A DNA stretch of 6,913 nucleotides from Candidatus Falkowbacteria bacterium HGW-Falkowbacteria-2. Lineage in GTDB: Bacteria; Patescibacteriota; Patescibacteriia; Patescibacteriales; UBA12465. The stretch lies in the NCBI GenBank assembly GCA_002841655.1, contig PHAH01000047.1, positions 1 to 6,913 of the forward strand. Direction: 5' to 3'. A program made the translations under genes and the position numbers. Of this stretch, positions 1 through 6,076 are shown in pieces (the stretch's first letter is position 1; the number at the start of each line of letters is the position of its first letter). The notes below the pieces were generated by a model that worked only from the letters and a program-made list of their open reading frames with translations, did not search any database and was not told the origin of the DNA.

Positions 1-12
1 TAACCTCTTAAT

Positions 13-40
13 AAAGGCCCGCTATGTGCGGGCCTTTTTT
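13..40. terminator. Bidirectional rho-independent terminator, stronger on plus strand
   Basis: Bases 13-22 pair perfectly with 28-37 (10 bp, GC-rich core GGCCCGC/GCGGGCC) around a 5-nt loop at 23-27. On the plus strand the stem runs into six T's (35-40), a textbook intrinsic terminator for a gene entering from the left; bases 1-3 (TAA) could be that gene's stop, but this cannot be shown. On the minus strand the stem is followed by a poorer T-rich tail (TTTATTA), so it probably also ends the tspO-DUF1295 transcript. The hairpin overlaps the last codons and the TAG stop of the minus-strand gene, a compact convergent arrangement. Confidence 0.85.
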
Positions 41-798
41 GTAAACCAGGGAATAATGGCTGAAGTGCGACGACGATATTCTTCAAAATCTTTGCGTCCC
101 CGATACCGTTCCTCCATTGGCAGACCGGAGACAAAGAGTAATACATAAGAGATTGTTAGAGGCGAGACTATTAGCATCCAAGATTTCGGAGCCCCGAGAA
201 CAAGGAAGAATACTCCCCACCAAAAAAGCATCTCGCCAAAATAGTTTGGATGACGACTATGCCGCCACAGTCCATAGGTGATGAGCTTATCTTTGTTAAG
301 CGGGTCAGATAAAAAAGCACGACGCTGATAATCGGCCAGCGTTTCATATAATAAGCCAAAAATCATCAAAGCGATTCCAAGAATATTCATGCTGTATAAG
401 CGAAGCGACATAAAGCTTAGGCTGTAAACAGCCGGCAGAACTATTATCATCATTAAGGCGCCCTGGAACAAAAATACTTTTAAATAGGAATTTAACAGAA
501 AGCGCCAGCCGCTTCCCTGGTGCCAGCGGTGATAGCGCCAGTCCTCCTCCTTATTAAGATTGCGGCGAAAGGTATGATATAAAAGACGGATCCCCCAAAG
601 AGTAATCAATACGAGCAGCCAAGTAGCCCTTCCATCGGTTGGCATGCCCCTAAAAAACCAAGCAATCCATACTAGGAATATAAATCCAGGACCCCAGGCG
701 ACATCAATAACGTCCCATCGCTTTACCCTCAGGGAGAGCAAGTACCAGGCGCTAATATAAACTAAAGTAAAAGCCGGCAAGAACCAGAGTAATTCCAT
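22..798 (-). CDS. DUF1295 / steroid 5-alpha-reductase-like integral membrane protein
   Basis: The 258-residue protein matches the DUF1295 family, membrane proteins related in fold to steroid 5-alpha reductases and isoprenylcysteine methyltransferases. Visible hallmarks are KRWDVIDVAWGPGF (about 26-39), the WGIRLLYHTFRRN segment (68-80), EDWRY (85-89), a YETLADYQ segment (151-158), GLWRHSRHPNYFGE (177-190) followed by WWG, and a C-terminal ERYRGRKDFEEYRRRTSAIIPW segment. About six or seven hydrophobic segments are spread along the chain, and the length is normal for the family. The R-H-P-N-Y-E cluster is where related enzymes bind NADPH or SAM, so a redox or methyl-transfer reaction on a lipid is plausible, but no substrate is known. 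The gene follows tspO by 15 nt and is probably cotranscribed. The ATG at 798 has no recognisable Shine-Dalgarno, yet it gives the family N-terminus. The stop is TAG. Confidence 0.9.
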   Translation of the reverse strand: MELLWFLPAFTLVYISAWYLLSLRVKRWDVIDVAWGPGFIFLVWIAWFFRGMPTDGRATWLLVLITLWGIRLLYHTFRRNLNKEEDWRYHRWHQGSGWRFLLNSYLKVFLFQGALMMIIVLPAVYSLSFMSLRLYSMNILGIALMIFGLLYETLADYQRRAFLSDPLNKDKLITYGLWRHSRHPNYFGEMLFWWGVFFLVLGAPKSWMLIVSPLTISYVLLFVSGLPMEERYRGRKDFEEYRRRTSAIIPWFTKKART

Positions 799-813
799 AT
801 GTTTAAAAAGGCA

Positions 814-1290
814 TTAATTCAATTGCCAGATAGTATAGTTTAAGAATGAGGCAAACAGCACCCAAAGTAAGTATGGGATTAACAATTTCATGGCCCGTTT
901 ATCAACTCGAGCAAAAGCAATCATGGTGGCAACGATGGCGAGAAGTAGAGCGATAATTTCCAAAAAGGCTAGACGCGGATTTTTTAAACCAAAGAAGAAA
1001 TAAGACCAAAGGATGTTGAAGCCTAATTGGATAAAAAAGATTTTAACCGCTTGAAAAACTTCTGGTTTCTTCCAGTCTTGTTTCAGCACTAAATACAGAG
1101 CGACTCCCATAAGGATATAGAGAATCGTCCAAACTGGCCCGAATATCCAACCTGGTGGGTTAAAAAACGGTTTCTCAATTAATTCATACCAGGTACCGGG
1201 ACCGGTCGTCGTAAATCTCGAGCCAATGGCGCCAGCCGCTAAGCTAACTAAGACGCTACCAGCTAATAGTAGGTAATCCTTTTTCTTCAT
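814..1290 (-). CDS. tspO: TspO/MBR family tryptophan-rich sensory protein
   Basis: The 158 residues cover a complete TspO (bacterial homologue of the mitochondrial translocator protein), a five-helix membrane protein that binds porphyrins and other hydrophobic ligands. The family signatures are all present: WYELIEKPFFNPPGWIFGPVW (about 34-54) with the NPP turn, LYILMGVALYL after it, QLGFNILWSYFFFG (88-101), and PYLLWVLFASFLNYTIWQLN at the very C-terminus. Five hydrophobic segments fall at roughly 6-26, 47-69, 82-101, 107-127 and 134-156. Known roles in other bacteria include tetrapyrrole-linked and stress regulation; which applies here is unknown. The gene is first in a two-gene unit with the DUF1295 protein. 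It starts at ATG 1290 after a leader of only about 14 nt with no Shine-Dalgarno. Confidence 0.96.
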   Translation of the reverse strand: MKKKDYLLLAGSVLVSLAAGAIGSRFTTTGPGTWYELIEKPFFNPPGWIFGPVWTILYILMGVALYLVLKQDWKKPEVFQAVKIFFIQLGFNILWSYFFFGLKNPRLAFLEIIALLLAIVATMIAFARVDKRAMKLLIPYLLWVLFASFLNYTIWQLN

Positions 1291-1303
1291 AATAGTAATG
1301 TTA

Positions 1304-1319
1304 CTTAACTATTATAGCA
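1304..1319 (-). promoter_or_regulatory. Extended -10 promoter of tspO
   Basis: On the minus strand, TGCTATAAT occupies 1319-1311, a perfect extended -10 (TGn plus TATAAT). No convincing -35 is found 16-18 bp upstream, as expected for extended -10 promoters. Transcription would start near 1304, leaving a leader of about 14 nt. The promoter lies directly after the terminator at 1329-1358, so tspO-DUF1295 is probably expressed independently of the preceding operon. Confidence 0.6.
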
Positions 1320-1328
1320 TATGATATT

Positions 1329-1358
1329 AAAAAACAGCCCAACTATATTGAAGGGCTG
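1329..1358 (-). terminator. Rho-independent terminator of the antiporter-GH3-sigma operon
   Basis: Read on the minus strand, CAGCCC (1358-1353) pairs with GGGCTG (1340-1335) around a 12-nt AT-rich loop, and the stem is followed at once by six T's (1334-1329). It begins 10 nt after the stop codon of the three-TM protein gene (1369-1371). The plus strand lacks a T run right after the stem, so the signal is directional. Confidence 0.85.
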
Positions 1359-1368
1359 CTAATATATT

Positions 1369-2145
1369 TTATTTATTCCGATGCATCCCAGAACCAGAAA
1401 CCGATATTACCGTAGGTCCAAAACGCTGAAAATATTCTCGACCAGGTCTCATTCTCATTATTCTTACCGCCTCAAAGCTTTGTTCGCCACTAATAGTACC
1501 CATGGCACGTAAGGGCTGCCCAACAACCACAAAAATATCATCACGAGGATTATAGGTAACAATCCATTCTCCCCGTTTGCGATCGATTAATCTAAAAGTA
1601 TCCTCACCTTCAACGTGAGCGACAACTAAGCCTGCAAGTCGACCTTCTTCCGGAGCGGACCAGAAATCGATATGAGGATTAAACACGTGCGCATATAGTG
1701 GCGCCTTTCTTCCCAGCACGCCATCAATCGCGCTTCCCACCCCGAGGGTATAAAAAGCGAGACCGAGTAAGATGCTCCCAAAGAGCGCGATACCGGCTAC
1801 GTAAATCATTGGATAACGATAGCCACGTTTAGTATGTTTTAGATTGTAATAAAATAACCAAAGAAACAAGCCTAGTAAAAATAACCAAAAGTAGGGCAAA
1901 GATAAAAGTAGCCACCCAGCAAATGTTTGCCCATAAGGCGCCTGGACTGCCCATGAACTATTCTCCGCCAGATATCTCATAACTGAGACCGAGGCCGCGC
2001 CGACAATCAATGCCAGGGCACCCATCATCCAAACTAGCCATTCTCTTACCAGAAAATGCCAGCGTGGTTTTGGCGACAAGCTATCTGCCTTGATCTTGTC
2101 AATAATTTTTTGTCCTAATTCAACCTGCATATTATTTATTTTCAT
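1369..2145 (-). CDS. Three-TM membrane protein, candidate regulator of the adjacent sigma factor
   Basis: I do not recognise a named family for this 258-residue protein. It has a short charged N-terminus (1-33, including KPRWHF), three hydrophobic segments at about 35-57, 77-101 and 112-136, a basic loop between the last two (NLKHTKRGYR), and a C-terminal part of about 120 residues. The positive-inside rule puts the N-terminus in the cytoplasm and the C-terminal domain outside. Residues about 165-235 alternate short hydrophobic strands with turns (GRLAGLVVAHVE, TFRLIDRKRGEWIVTY, IFVVVGQPLRAMGTIS, SFEAVRIMRM), a pattern resembling an OB-type barrel; this is inference. It overlaps the sigma-factor gene by 14 nt, so the two are translationally linked. 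That layout is typical of sigma/anti-sigma pairs, but no zinc-binding or other known anti-sigma motif is visible. The start at ATG 2145 is set by a strong Shine-Dalgarno. Confidence 0.85.
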   Translation of the reverse strand: MKINNMQVELGQKIIDKIKADSLSPKPRWHFLVREWLVWMMGALALIVGAASVSVMRYLAENSSWAVQAPYGQTFAGWLLLSLPYFWLFLLGLFLWLFYYNLKHTKRGYRYPMIYVAGIALFGSILLGLAFYTLGVGSAIDGVLGRKAPLYAHVFNPHIDFWSAPEEGRLAGLVVAHVEGEDTFRLIDRKRGEWIVTYNPRDDIFVVVGQPLRAMGTISGEQSFEAVRIMRMRPGREYFQRFGPTVISVSGSGMHRNK

Positions 2146-2719
2146 GCCACTCCTTTGGCATCGTCTCCTTTAGAGACTTCTTCGCCCGATTAAGTAAAGA
2201 AGCGACAGTCCCTAACGGCTTTTTTAAAATATCTGATATTTCGTTATAGTTCTTTTCTTCAAAGAATTTCAAGATAATAATCTCCCGATGACGTGGATCT
2301 ATTGCCATCAACGCCTTACTAACAGCCTCATCACGCAAGATTGCGTCAACGTGCCGATCTAAGGCGAGATCATTTGCGAGCAGCTGTAAGCCAGGAGTAT
2401 CTAAGGGGATGGAATACGCCTCCGGTCGTGCTTGACGCTTACGAAAGTGGCTGATCGACTCATTATGAGCAATCCGATATATCCATGATGAAAACTTTAG
2501 CTCCTGATTAAAATCATTGAGATTTAGGTACACCTTTAAGAACAAGTCTTGCAAGATATCCTCTGCATCTTCAAGATTAGATGCTCCCAACCGTCGGACA
2601 TAGCGAAGAAGCCTATCTTTATAGCGTGCAATGATTAACGAAAATTGAGCCGGGTCAGCCAAGCTGAGCCGCACTAATTCCGCATCATCTAATTCTGATT
2701 CAAGCGGTTGGTTTTCCAT
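2132..2719 (-). CDS. ECF-like sigma-70 family RNA polymerase sigma factor
   Basis: The 195-residue protein has the two-domain layout of extracytoplasmic-function sigma factors. Region 2 (about 25-95) includes the core-binding and -10-recognition helices (ARYKDRLLRYVRRL, DAEDILQDLFLKVYLNL, FSSWIYRIAHNESISHFRKR). A linker follows at 96-128, then region 4 (about 130-185) with the helix-turn-helix NYNEISDILKKPLGTVASLLNRAKKSL. Regions 1 and 3 are absent, as in the group. It should redirect RNA polymerase to a small regulon, probably in response to an envelope signal passed by the overlapping downstream membrane protein; that is inference. It starts 9 nt after the GH3 stop, with only a weak purine stretch (AAGAGA) as ribosome site, so it is probably read from the long operon transcript. 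Length is normal and no domain is missing. Confidence 0.95.
   Translation of the reverse strand: MENQPLESELDDAELVRLSLADPAQFSLIIARYKDRLLRYVRRLGASNLEDAEDILQDLFLKVYLNLNDFNQELKFSSWIYRIAHNESISHFRKRQARPEAYSIPLDTPGLQLLANDLALDRHVDAILRDEAVSKALMAIDPRHREIIILKFFEEKNYNEISDILKKPLGTVASLLNRAKKSLKETMPKEWHENK
2150..2156 (-). promoter_or_regulatory. Ribosome binding site AAAGGAG inside the sigma gene
   Basis: On the minus strand AAAGGAG lies 4 nt before the ATG at 2145-2143, within the last codons of the sigma gene. It selects this ATG over the second in-frame ATG five codons later, which would be about 19 nt away. With the 14-nt gene overlap it supports translational coupling. Confidence 0.75.
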
Positions 2720-2728
2720 GGATTTCTC

Positions 2729-4297
2729 TTATAAAGCTAATACGTTAGATGTCTCTTTTTCTTCCAAACTCATCCTTTCGTTATTTAGACTTAGTAGAGA
2801 TTCGATAATCTCACGGTCGTTCGCTAGTCGCGGGACCTTCGACTGACCGCCTAGACGCTTTTTTTGCTTAAGCCAATCGTAAAACAAGTTTTCGCGAGCA
2901 ATGATGATTCGAGGAGTGCCCAGATTCATATCCTTATGCCTTTTGGCCTCATAGTCTGAATTGCGACGTCGTAGCTCAATATCTAAGTATACCCCAAAGG
3001 CGTCTAAATCCGCCGGTGCTTTTTCAAACTCAAATATCCATTGATGGCAGGCGACCGCCTCATTCCCTTCACCAAACAATGGTGCTGCCATATACTCCTT
3101 CACAAGAGACTCTGTTTGTCGGCAGGCCTCTTTAACTGCCTCGTCTGCATTTTCCACCACCAACTCTTCACCGCAGGCATTGATGAAACTCTTGGTGCGT
3201 CCAGTGATAACGATGCGAAAAGGTTTTAGAGAGGTAAATTTTATTGTATCACCAATAATATAGCGCCAAAGGCCGGCATTGGTAGAGATAACAAGGGCGT
3301 AATTCTTATTTAACTCAACTTCATCTAAGCCGAGCGCTCGTGGTTTTGGCTTATTAATCTCTTCCATGGGTAAGAATTCATAGAACACCCCACCATCGAC
3401 AAACAACAACATATCATTGCGCTCAAGCTTATCTTGAAAAGCAAAAAAGCCCTCTGAGGCATTATACACCTCCAAGTAATTCATATCATCCGCCCCCACT
3501 AAAGACTTGAACTGTTCCCGATATGGCGCCATGCTGGTACCGCCGTGAATGAAAAGCTCAAGCTTCGGCCAGACTTCGCGCAGAGTGCTCTTACCCGTTA
3601 TCTCTAATATCTTTTTAGCCAAAGCAAGATTCCAAGAAGGTACACCCGAGAGACTAACAATATTTTGATAGGCTATTATTTCTGATATCCGAGACAACTT
3701 TTCTTCCCACTCAGACATAGCCGCCACACTAAAGCGCGGGCTGCGACGTAGCTGCGCCCACCACGGCAACTTTTTCATCAGTATCACCGAAACGTCGGCA
3801 ATGTATTTGCCATCGCCGATTTCGTCAGCTTGCTTACTCCCACCCAAAGCAAAATTTTGTCCGAGGAGCAGGTTTGAATTTAGATTTTGAGCAAAATAAC
3901 AAGCCAACAAACTACGCCCGCCACGATAGTGACATTTATTTAAGGCACTATTGCTAACGGGAATGTATTTGCTTTTACTCCCGGTCGTTCCCGAAGACTT
4001 GGAAAAATAGTTTATTTTCTCTGGCCACAAGACATTCCTTTCTCCATGTAACAAGCGTTCTATGTAAACCTTTATATCTTCATAGCGCCTCAAAGGAACG
4101 AGACGACGATAATCATCATATGATTTGATATTATCAAAACCATGATCACGTCCGAAGACCGTATGTCTCCCTTTACGAAGAAGGTAACGAAGAATCTTAT
4201 TCTGGGCATCAAAAGGATTTTCAACCGATCTTTGCAAAGCACGGCGTCTTCGAGCAAATATTATACTTGTGAGTGAGTGATTCTTTAACATAATCAA
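2729..4297 (-). CDS. GH3 family acyl-adenylating (acid-amido synthetase-like) protein
   Basis: The 522 residues match the GH3 family, ANL-type enzymes that adenylate a carboxylic acid and, in plants, join it to an amino acid (auxin, jasmonate). The three nucleotide-binding motifs are intact: SSGTTGSKSKYIP (101-113), YNASEG (278-283) preceded by FIHGGTSMAPY (249-259), and ISTNAGLWRYIIGD (337-350). These are followed by ITGRTKSF (364-371), NSDYEAKR (446-453) and the closing RLGGQSKVPRL (481-491). Length is full. Bacterial GH3 substrates are largely unknown, so neither the acid nor the amine can be named. From memory the C-terminal half looks most like Bacteroidota GH3 proteins, which could mean transfer. 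The start is a TTG at 4297, chosen because a strong Shine-Dalgarno lies 10 nt upstream; the ATG two codons later would be 16 nt away. The gene follows the antiporter by 4 nt. Confidence 0.93.
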   Translation of the reverse strand: MIMLKNHSLTSIIFARRRRALQRSVENPFDAQNKILRYLLRKGRHTVFGRDHGFDNIKSYDDYRRLVPLRRYEDIKVYIERLLHGERNVLWPEKINYFSKSSGTTGSKSKYIPVSNSALNKCHYRGGRSLLACYFAQNLNSNLLLGQNFALGGSKQADEIGDGKYIADVSVILMKKLPWWAQLRRSPRFSVAAMSEWEEKLSRISEIIAYQNIVSLSGVPSWNLALAKKILEITGKSTLREVWPKLELFIHGGTSMAPYREQFKSLVGADDMNYLEVYNASEGFFAFQDKLERNDMLLFVDGGVFYEFLPMEEINKPKPRALGLDEVELNKNYALVISTNAGLWRYIIGDTIKFTSLKPFRIVITGRTKSFINACGEELVVENADEAVKEACRQTESLVKEYMAAPLFGEGNEAVACHQWIFEFEKAPADLDAFGVYLDIELRRRNSDYEAKRHKDMNLGTPRIIIARENLFYDWLKQKKRLGGQSKVPRLANDREIIESLLSLNNERMSLEEKETSNVLAL

Positions 4298-4301
4298 GAA
4301 A

Positions 4302-5978
4302 TTAGCTACCTCCTAAATCAAGTGCTTGTTGGCGACGATATTTGCCCCAAGCAGTGCGACGACCAAACTCGCCCCTTTCAATAATACTTGCCGCCCATGA
4401 CCCACCTAATAGGTGGGGCAGAATAACGTAATCCGCTCCAGCGGCATACAGTGCCGGTAAATACTTTTTGTGATACAAACTTGCCACCATCACTGCTTTA
4501 GGATTAACACGCCTAACAAAATTGATTAAAACAAGTTGATCTTCTGGTGACGGGATAGTTGAAACTATTATCTTCGCCTCGGCAACGGGCAAAGAACTTA
4601 GAAATTCGATGTCCGAAGCGTCCCCGAAGAAAGCGCGCACCCCCTTTTTTTGATGATGCTCTACATTCTCTGGATTAAAATCAACGGTAGCAAACTTCAT
4701 ACCCTTAGCCGTTAGCGCTTCGCCAATTTTCCAGCCAGTGCGATGATAGCCAAAAATAATTGCAGGAAAGCTTTCCTTTATATCTTCCGGTTGCACCTTA
4801 GTATCTTTACCAAACAAGAGAAAGACAGGCATTAAGAAATTATAGATCTTGTAGCTATAGGAAATAAAGTAAGATGAAAAAAAGATAGTGACTATAGCTG
4901 CTACTGTGAATATTTGTAACTCGCGCCCTTCCAAATAACCACCAGCAGCACCAGCAAACAAGATAATGAAGCCGAATTCGCTAAGCTGGCCGGACGTTAA
5001 TGCGGCCAAGAAACTGTTACGTCGGGTAAAACTCCGAGAACGGAAGATTATATATAATATAACCGGTTTGATAAATACAACTAAGGCTGCCAACATCAAG
5101 GCTGGAACTAAAACGCCATCCACCTGACTGAAATCGGCACCGCTACCTAGTAATATAAAGAAGATGACAATAAAAAAATCACGTAGAGGCTTTATACGAC
5201 TAGCAATTTCGGCCTGATAGCGCGAAGCACCTAAACTTAAACCAGCAACTACAGCGCCGAGCTCTAAGGAGAACCCCGCCCAATGCAACAAAGAGGCCAC
5301 CCCAAAACACCAGGCAACAGTGAAGATAAATAAAAATTCGCCCGAGGCAGCGATACGGTCTAAAATTGCTGGAACGATGTACTTAGCCAAAAGAGTGATA
5401 CCAGCAATTACAGCTCCAGCCTTAAGTACTAACCACCATGAGGCGCTATCCATTCCTGCTTGCGCCCCACCAAAACTTAGAGCTAATAAGACAATGATGG
5501 AAATCATATCTTGAACCAGCATTAAGCCGATGGTATAACGCCCATACACAGCCTCTTCGTCTTGTTTGTCTCCGAGTAATTTCAAAACAACGATCGTGCT
5601 AGAAAAACAGGCGGCAATTGCTAAAAATATTGAACTTTGCCAACTAAAACCAAAATAGCGCGCCAGCGGCAGAAACATTCCGAAGTTAATAACAAACTGC
5701 ACTAAACCAATGATTATAGCTTCCTTACCGATTTTCTTTAGGTAAGAAAAATTTAAATCCAGCCCAATGATGAATAATAACAGCACAACACCAAAACTAG
5801 CGAAAGCGTCATACATGTGCTCGCCGTCTGAGAGGACATTGAGTAACAACGGACCACAAATGATGCCTGCAATCATATAAGCAACCAGTAGCGGTTGTTT
5901 GGCGAGACGAACAAAAAAGGCCACACTGACAGTGATGGCTAAAAGTGCACTTAGCTGCAAAAAAAGATTTGACTCCAT
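4302..5978 (-). CDS. CPA2/Kef-type monovalent cation:proton antiporter with TrkA-N domain
   Basis: The 558-residue protein has an N-terminal Na+/H+-exchanger-type membrane domain (about 1-390, some 12-13 hydrophobic segments) and a cytoplasmic Rossmann domain of the TrkA-N/RCK-N type (about 404-520). Transport hallmarks are LLLFIIGLDL (66-75), the GLMLVQD segment with Q156-D157 at the usual ion-binding place (the QD form of Kef proteins, not the DD of electrogenic Na+ types), LELGAVVAGLSLGAS (238-252), RIKPLRDFFIVIFFILLGSG (261-280), K304 in IKPVI, and SGQLSEFGF (329-337). It therefore most likely exchanges K+ (or Na+) for H+. In the Rossmann domain the dinucleotide loop reads GYHRTG (410-415), with His in place of the usual second Gly; the acidic residue after strand 2 (VDFNPE) and GDASD are kept. 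No TrkA-C domain follows, only a basic tail of about 35 residues. It is first in its operon; the ATG at 5978 has no Shine-Dalgarno. Confidence 0.94.
   Translation of the reverse strand: MESNLFLQLSALLAITVSVAFFVRLAKQPLLVAYMIAGIICGPLLLNVLSDGEHMYDAFASFGVVLLLFIIGLDLNFSYLKKIGKEAIIIGLVQFVINFGMFLPLARYFGFSWQSSIFLAIAACFSSTIVVLKLLGDKQDEEAVYGRYTIGLMLVQDMISIIVLLALSFGGAQAGMDSASWWLVLKAGAVIAGITLLAKYIVPAILDRIAASGEFLFIFTVAWCFGVASLLHWAGFSLELGAVVAGLSLGASRYQAEIASRIKPLRDFFIVIFFILLGSGADFSQVDGVLVPALMLAALVVFIKPVILYIIFRSRSFTRRNSFLAALTSGQLSEFGFIILFAGAAGGYLEGRELQIFTVAAIVTIFFSSYFISYSYKIYNFLMPVFLLFGKDTKVQPEDIKESFPAIIFGYHRTGWKIGEALTAKGMKFATVDFNPENVEHHQKKGVRAFFGDASDIEFLSSLPVAEAKIIVSTIPSPEDQLVLINFVRRVNPKAVMVASLYHKKYLPALYAAGADYVILPHLLGGSWAASIIERGEFGRRTAWGKYRRQQALDLGGS
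4308..4314 (-). promoter_or_regulatory. Strong ribosome binding site AGGAGGT for the GH3 gene
   Basis: On the minus strand AGGAGGT lies over the last codons of the antiporter gene, 10 nt before the TTG at 4297-4295 and 16 nt before the ATG at 4291-4289. The spacing favours the TTG start. It is the closest match to the anti-Shine-Dalgarno complement in the window. Confidence 0.75.
4401..4417 (-). other. Perfect GC-rich hairpin inside the antiporter 3' end
   Basis: CCCACCT (4401-4407) and AGGTGGG (4411-4417) form a perfect 7-bp stem with a 3-nt loop. The stem lies in codons for PHLLGGS of the antiporter, about 105 nt before the GH3 start. There is no T run, so it is not a terminator. It could affect mRNA stability, processing or relative expression of the two genes, or be chance. 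Confidence 0.35.
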
Positions 5979-6008
5979 GGAAATATAATTTATTTGTATG
6001 TTATCGTA

Positions 6009-6037
6009 ATTATATCATATTTTCGACTGACATTAAA
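6009..6037 (-). promoter_or_regulatory. Promoter of the antiporter-GH3-sigma operon
   Basis: On the minus strand TATAAT lies at 6014-6009, preceded by TG and one base (6017-6015), a perfect extended -10. A weak -35 (TTTAAT, 6037-6032) is 17 bp upstream. The start would be near 6002, leaving a leader of about 24 nt before ATG 5978. It is back to back with the plus-strand promoter, their -35 boxes 9 bp apart. No classic ECF-type promoter (GGAAC/CGTC-like) is seen, so autoregulation by the operon's own sigma factor is not supported here. Confidence 0.6.
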
Positions 6038-6049
6038 CGTTTATTAATG
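6031..6049. promoter_or_regulatory. Inverted repeat between divergent promoters, possible operator
   Basis: CATTAA (6031-6036) and TTAATG (6044-6049) are perfect inverted 6-bp arms separated by 7 bp, and the palindrome AAACGTTT (6035-6042) overlaps the left arm. The element covers both predicted -35 regions. A TGACA pentamer is also repeated directly at 6028-6032 and 6048-6052. In a stretch this AT-rich such symmetry can arise by chance, so an operator role is only a suggestion. Confidence 0.3.
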
Positions 6050-6076
6050 ACAATATCCAGGCAAGTATGCTAAAAT
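6047..6076 (+). promoter_or_regulatory. Promoter of the Na+/Ca2+ exchanger gene
   Basis: ATGACA (6047-6052, one mismatch to TTGACA) is followed after 18 bp by TAAAAT (6071-6076), which has the extended TG at 6068-6069. Transcription would start near 6083, leaving a leader of about 27 nt without a Shine-Dalgarno. A second TATAAT at 6083-6088 lacks the TG and a good -35 and is a weaker alternative. Confidence 0.6.

Noticed and set aside
171..359. 62-codon minus-strand open frame inside the DUF1295 gene
   Set aside because: It is a shadow in another frame of a well-supported family member and has no recognisable protein features.
2720..2728. Operon boundary between GH3 and the sigma gene
   Set aside because: Only 9 nt separate the genes, with no room for a terminator and no promoter-like -10 that I trust in the GH3 3' end.
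3041..3229. 62-codon plus-strand open frame opposite the GH3 gene
   Set aside because: It lies antisense to intact GH3 coding sequence, with no ribosome site, promoter or family signature.
4401..4417. Terminator between the antiporter and GH3 genes
   Set aside because: The stem is good, but no T run follows on either strand and it lies within coding sequence.
5320..5514. 64-codon plus-strand open frame opposite the antiporter gene
   Set aside because: It is antisense to conserved membrane segments of the antiporter and has no supporting signals.
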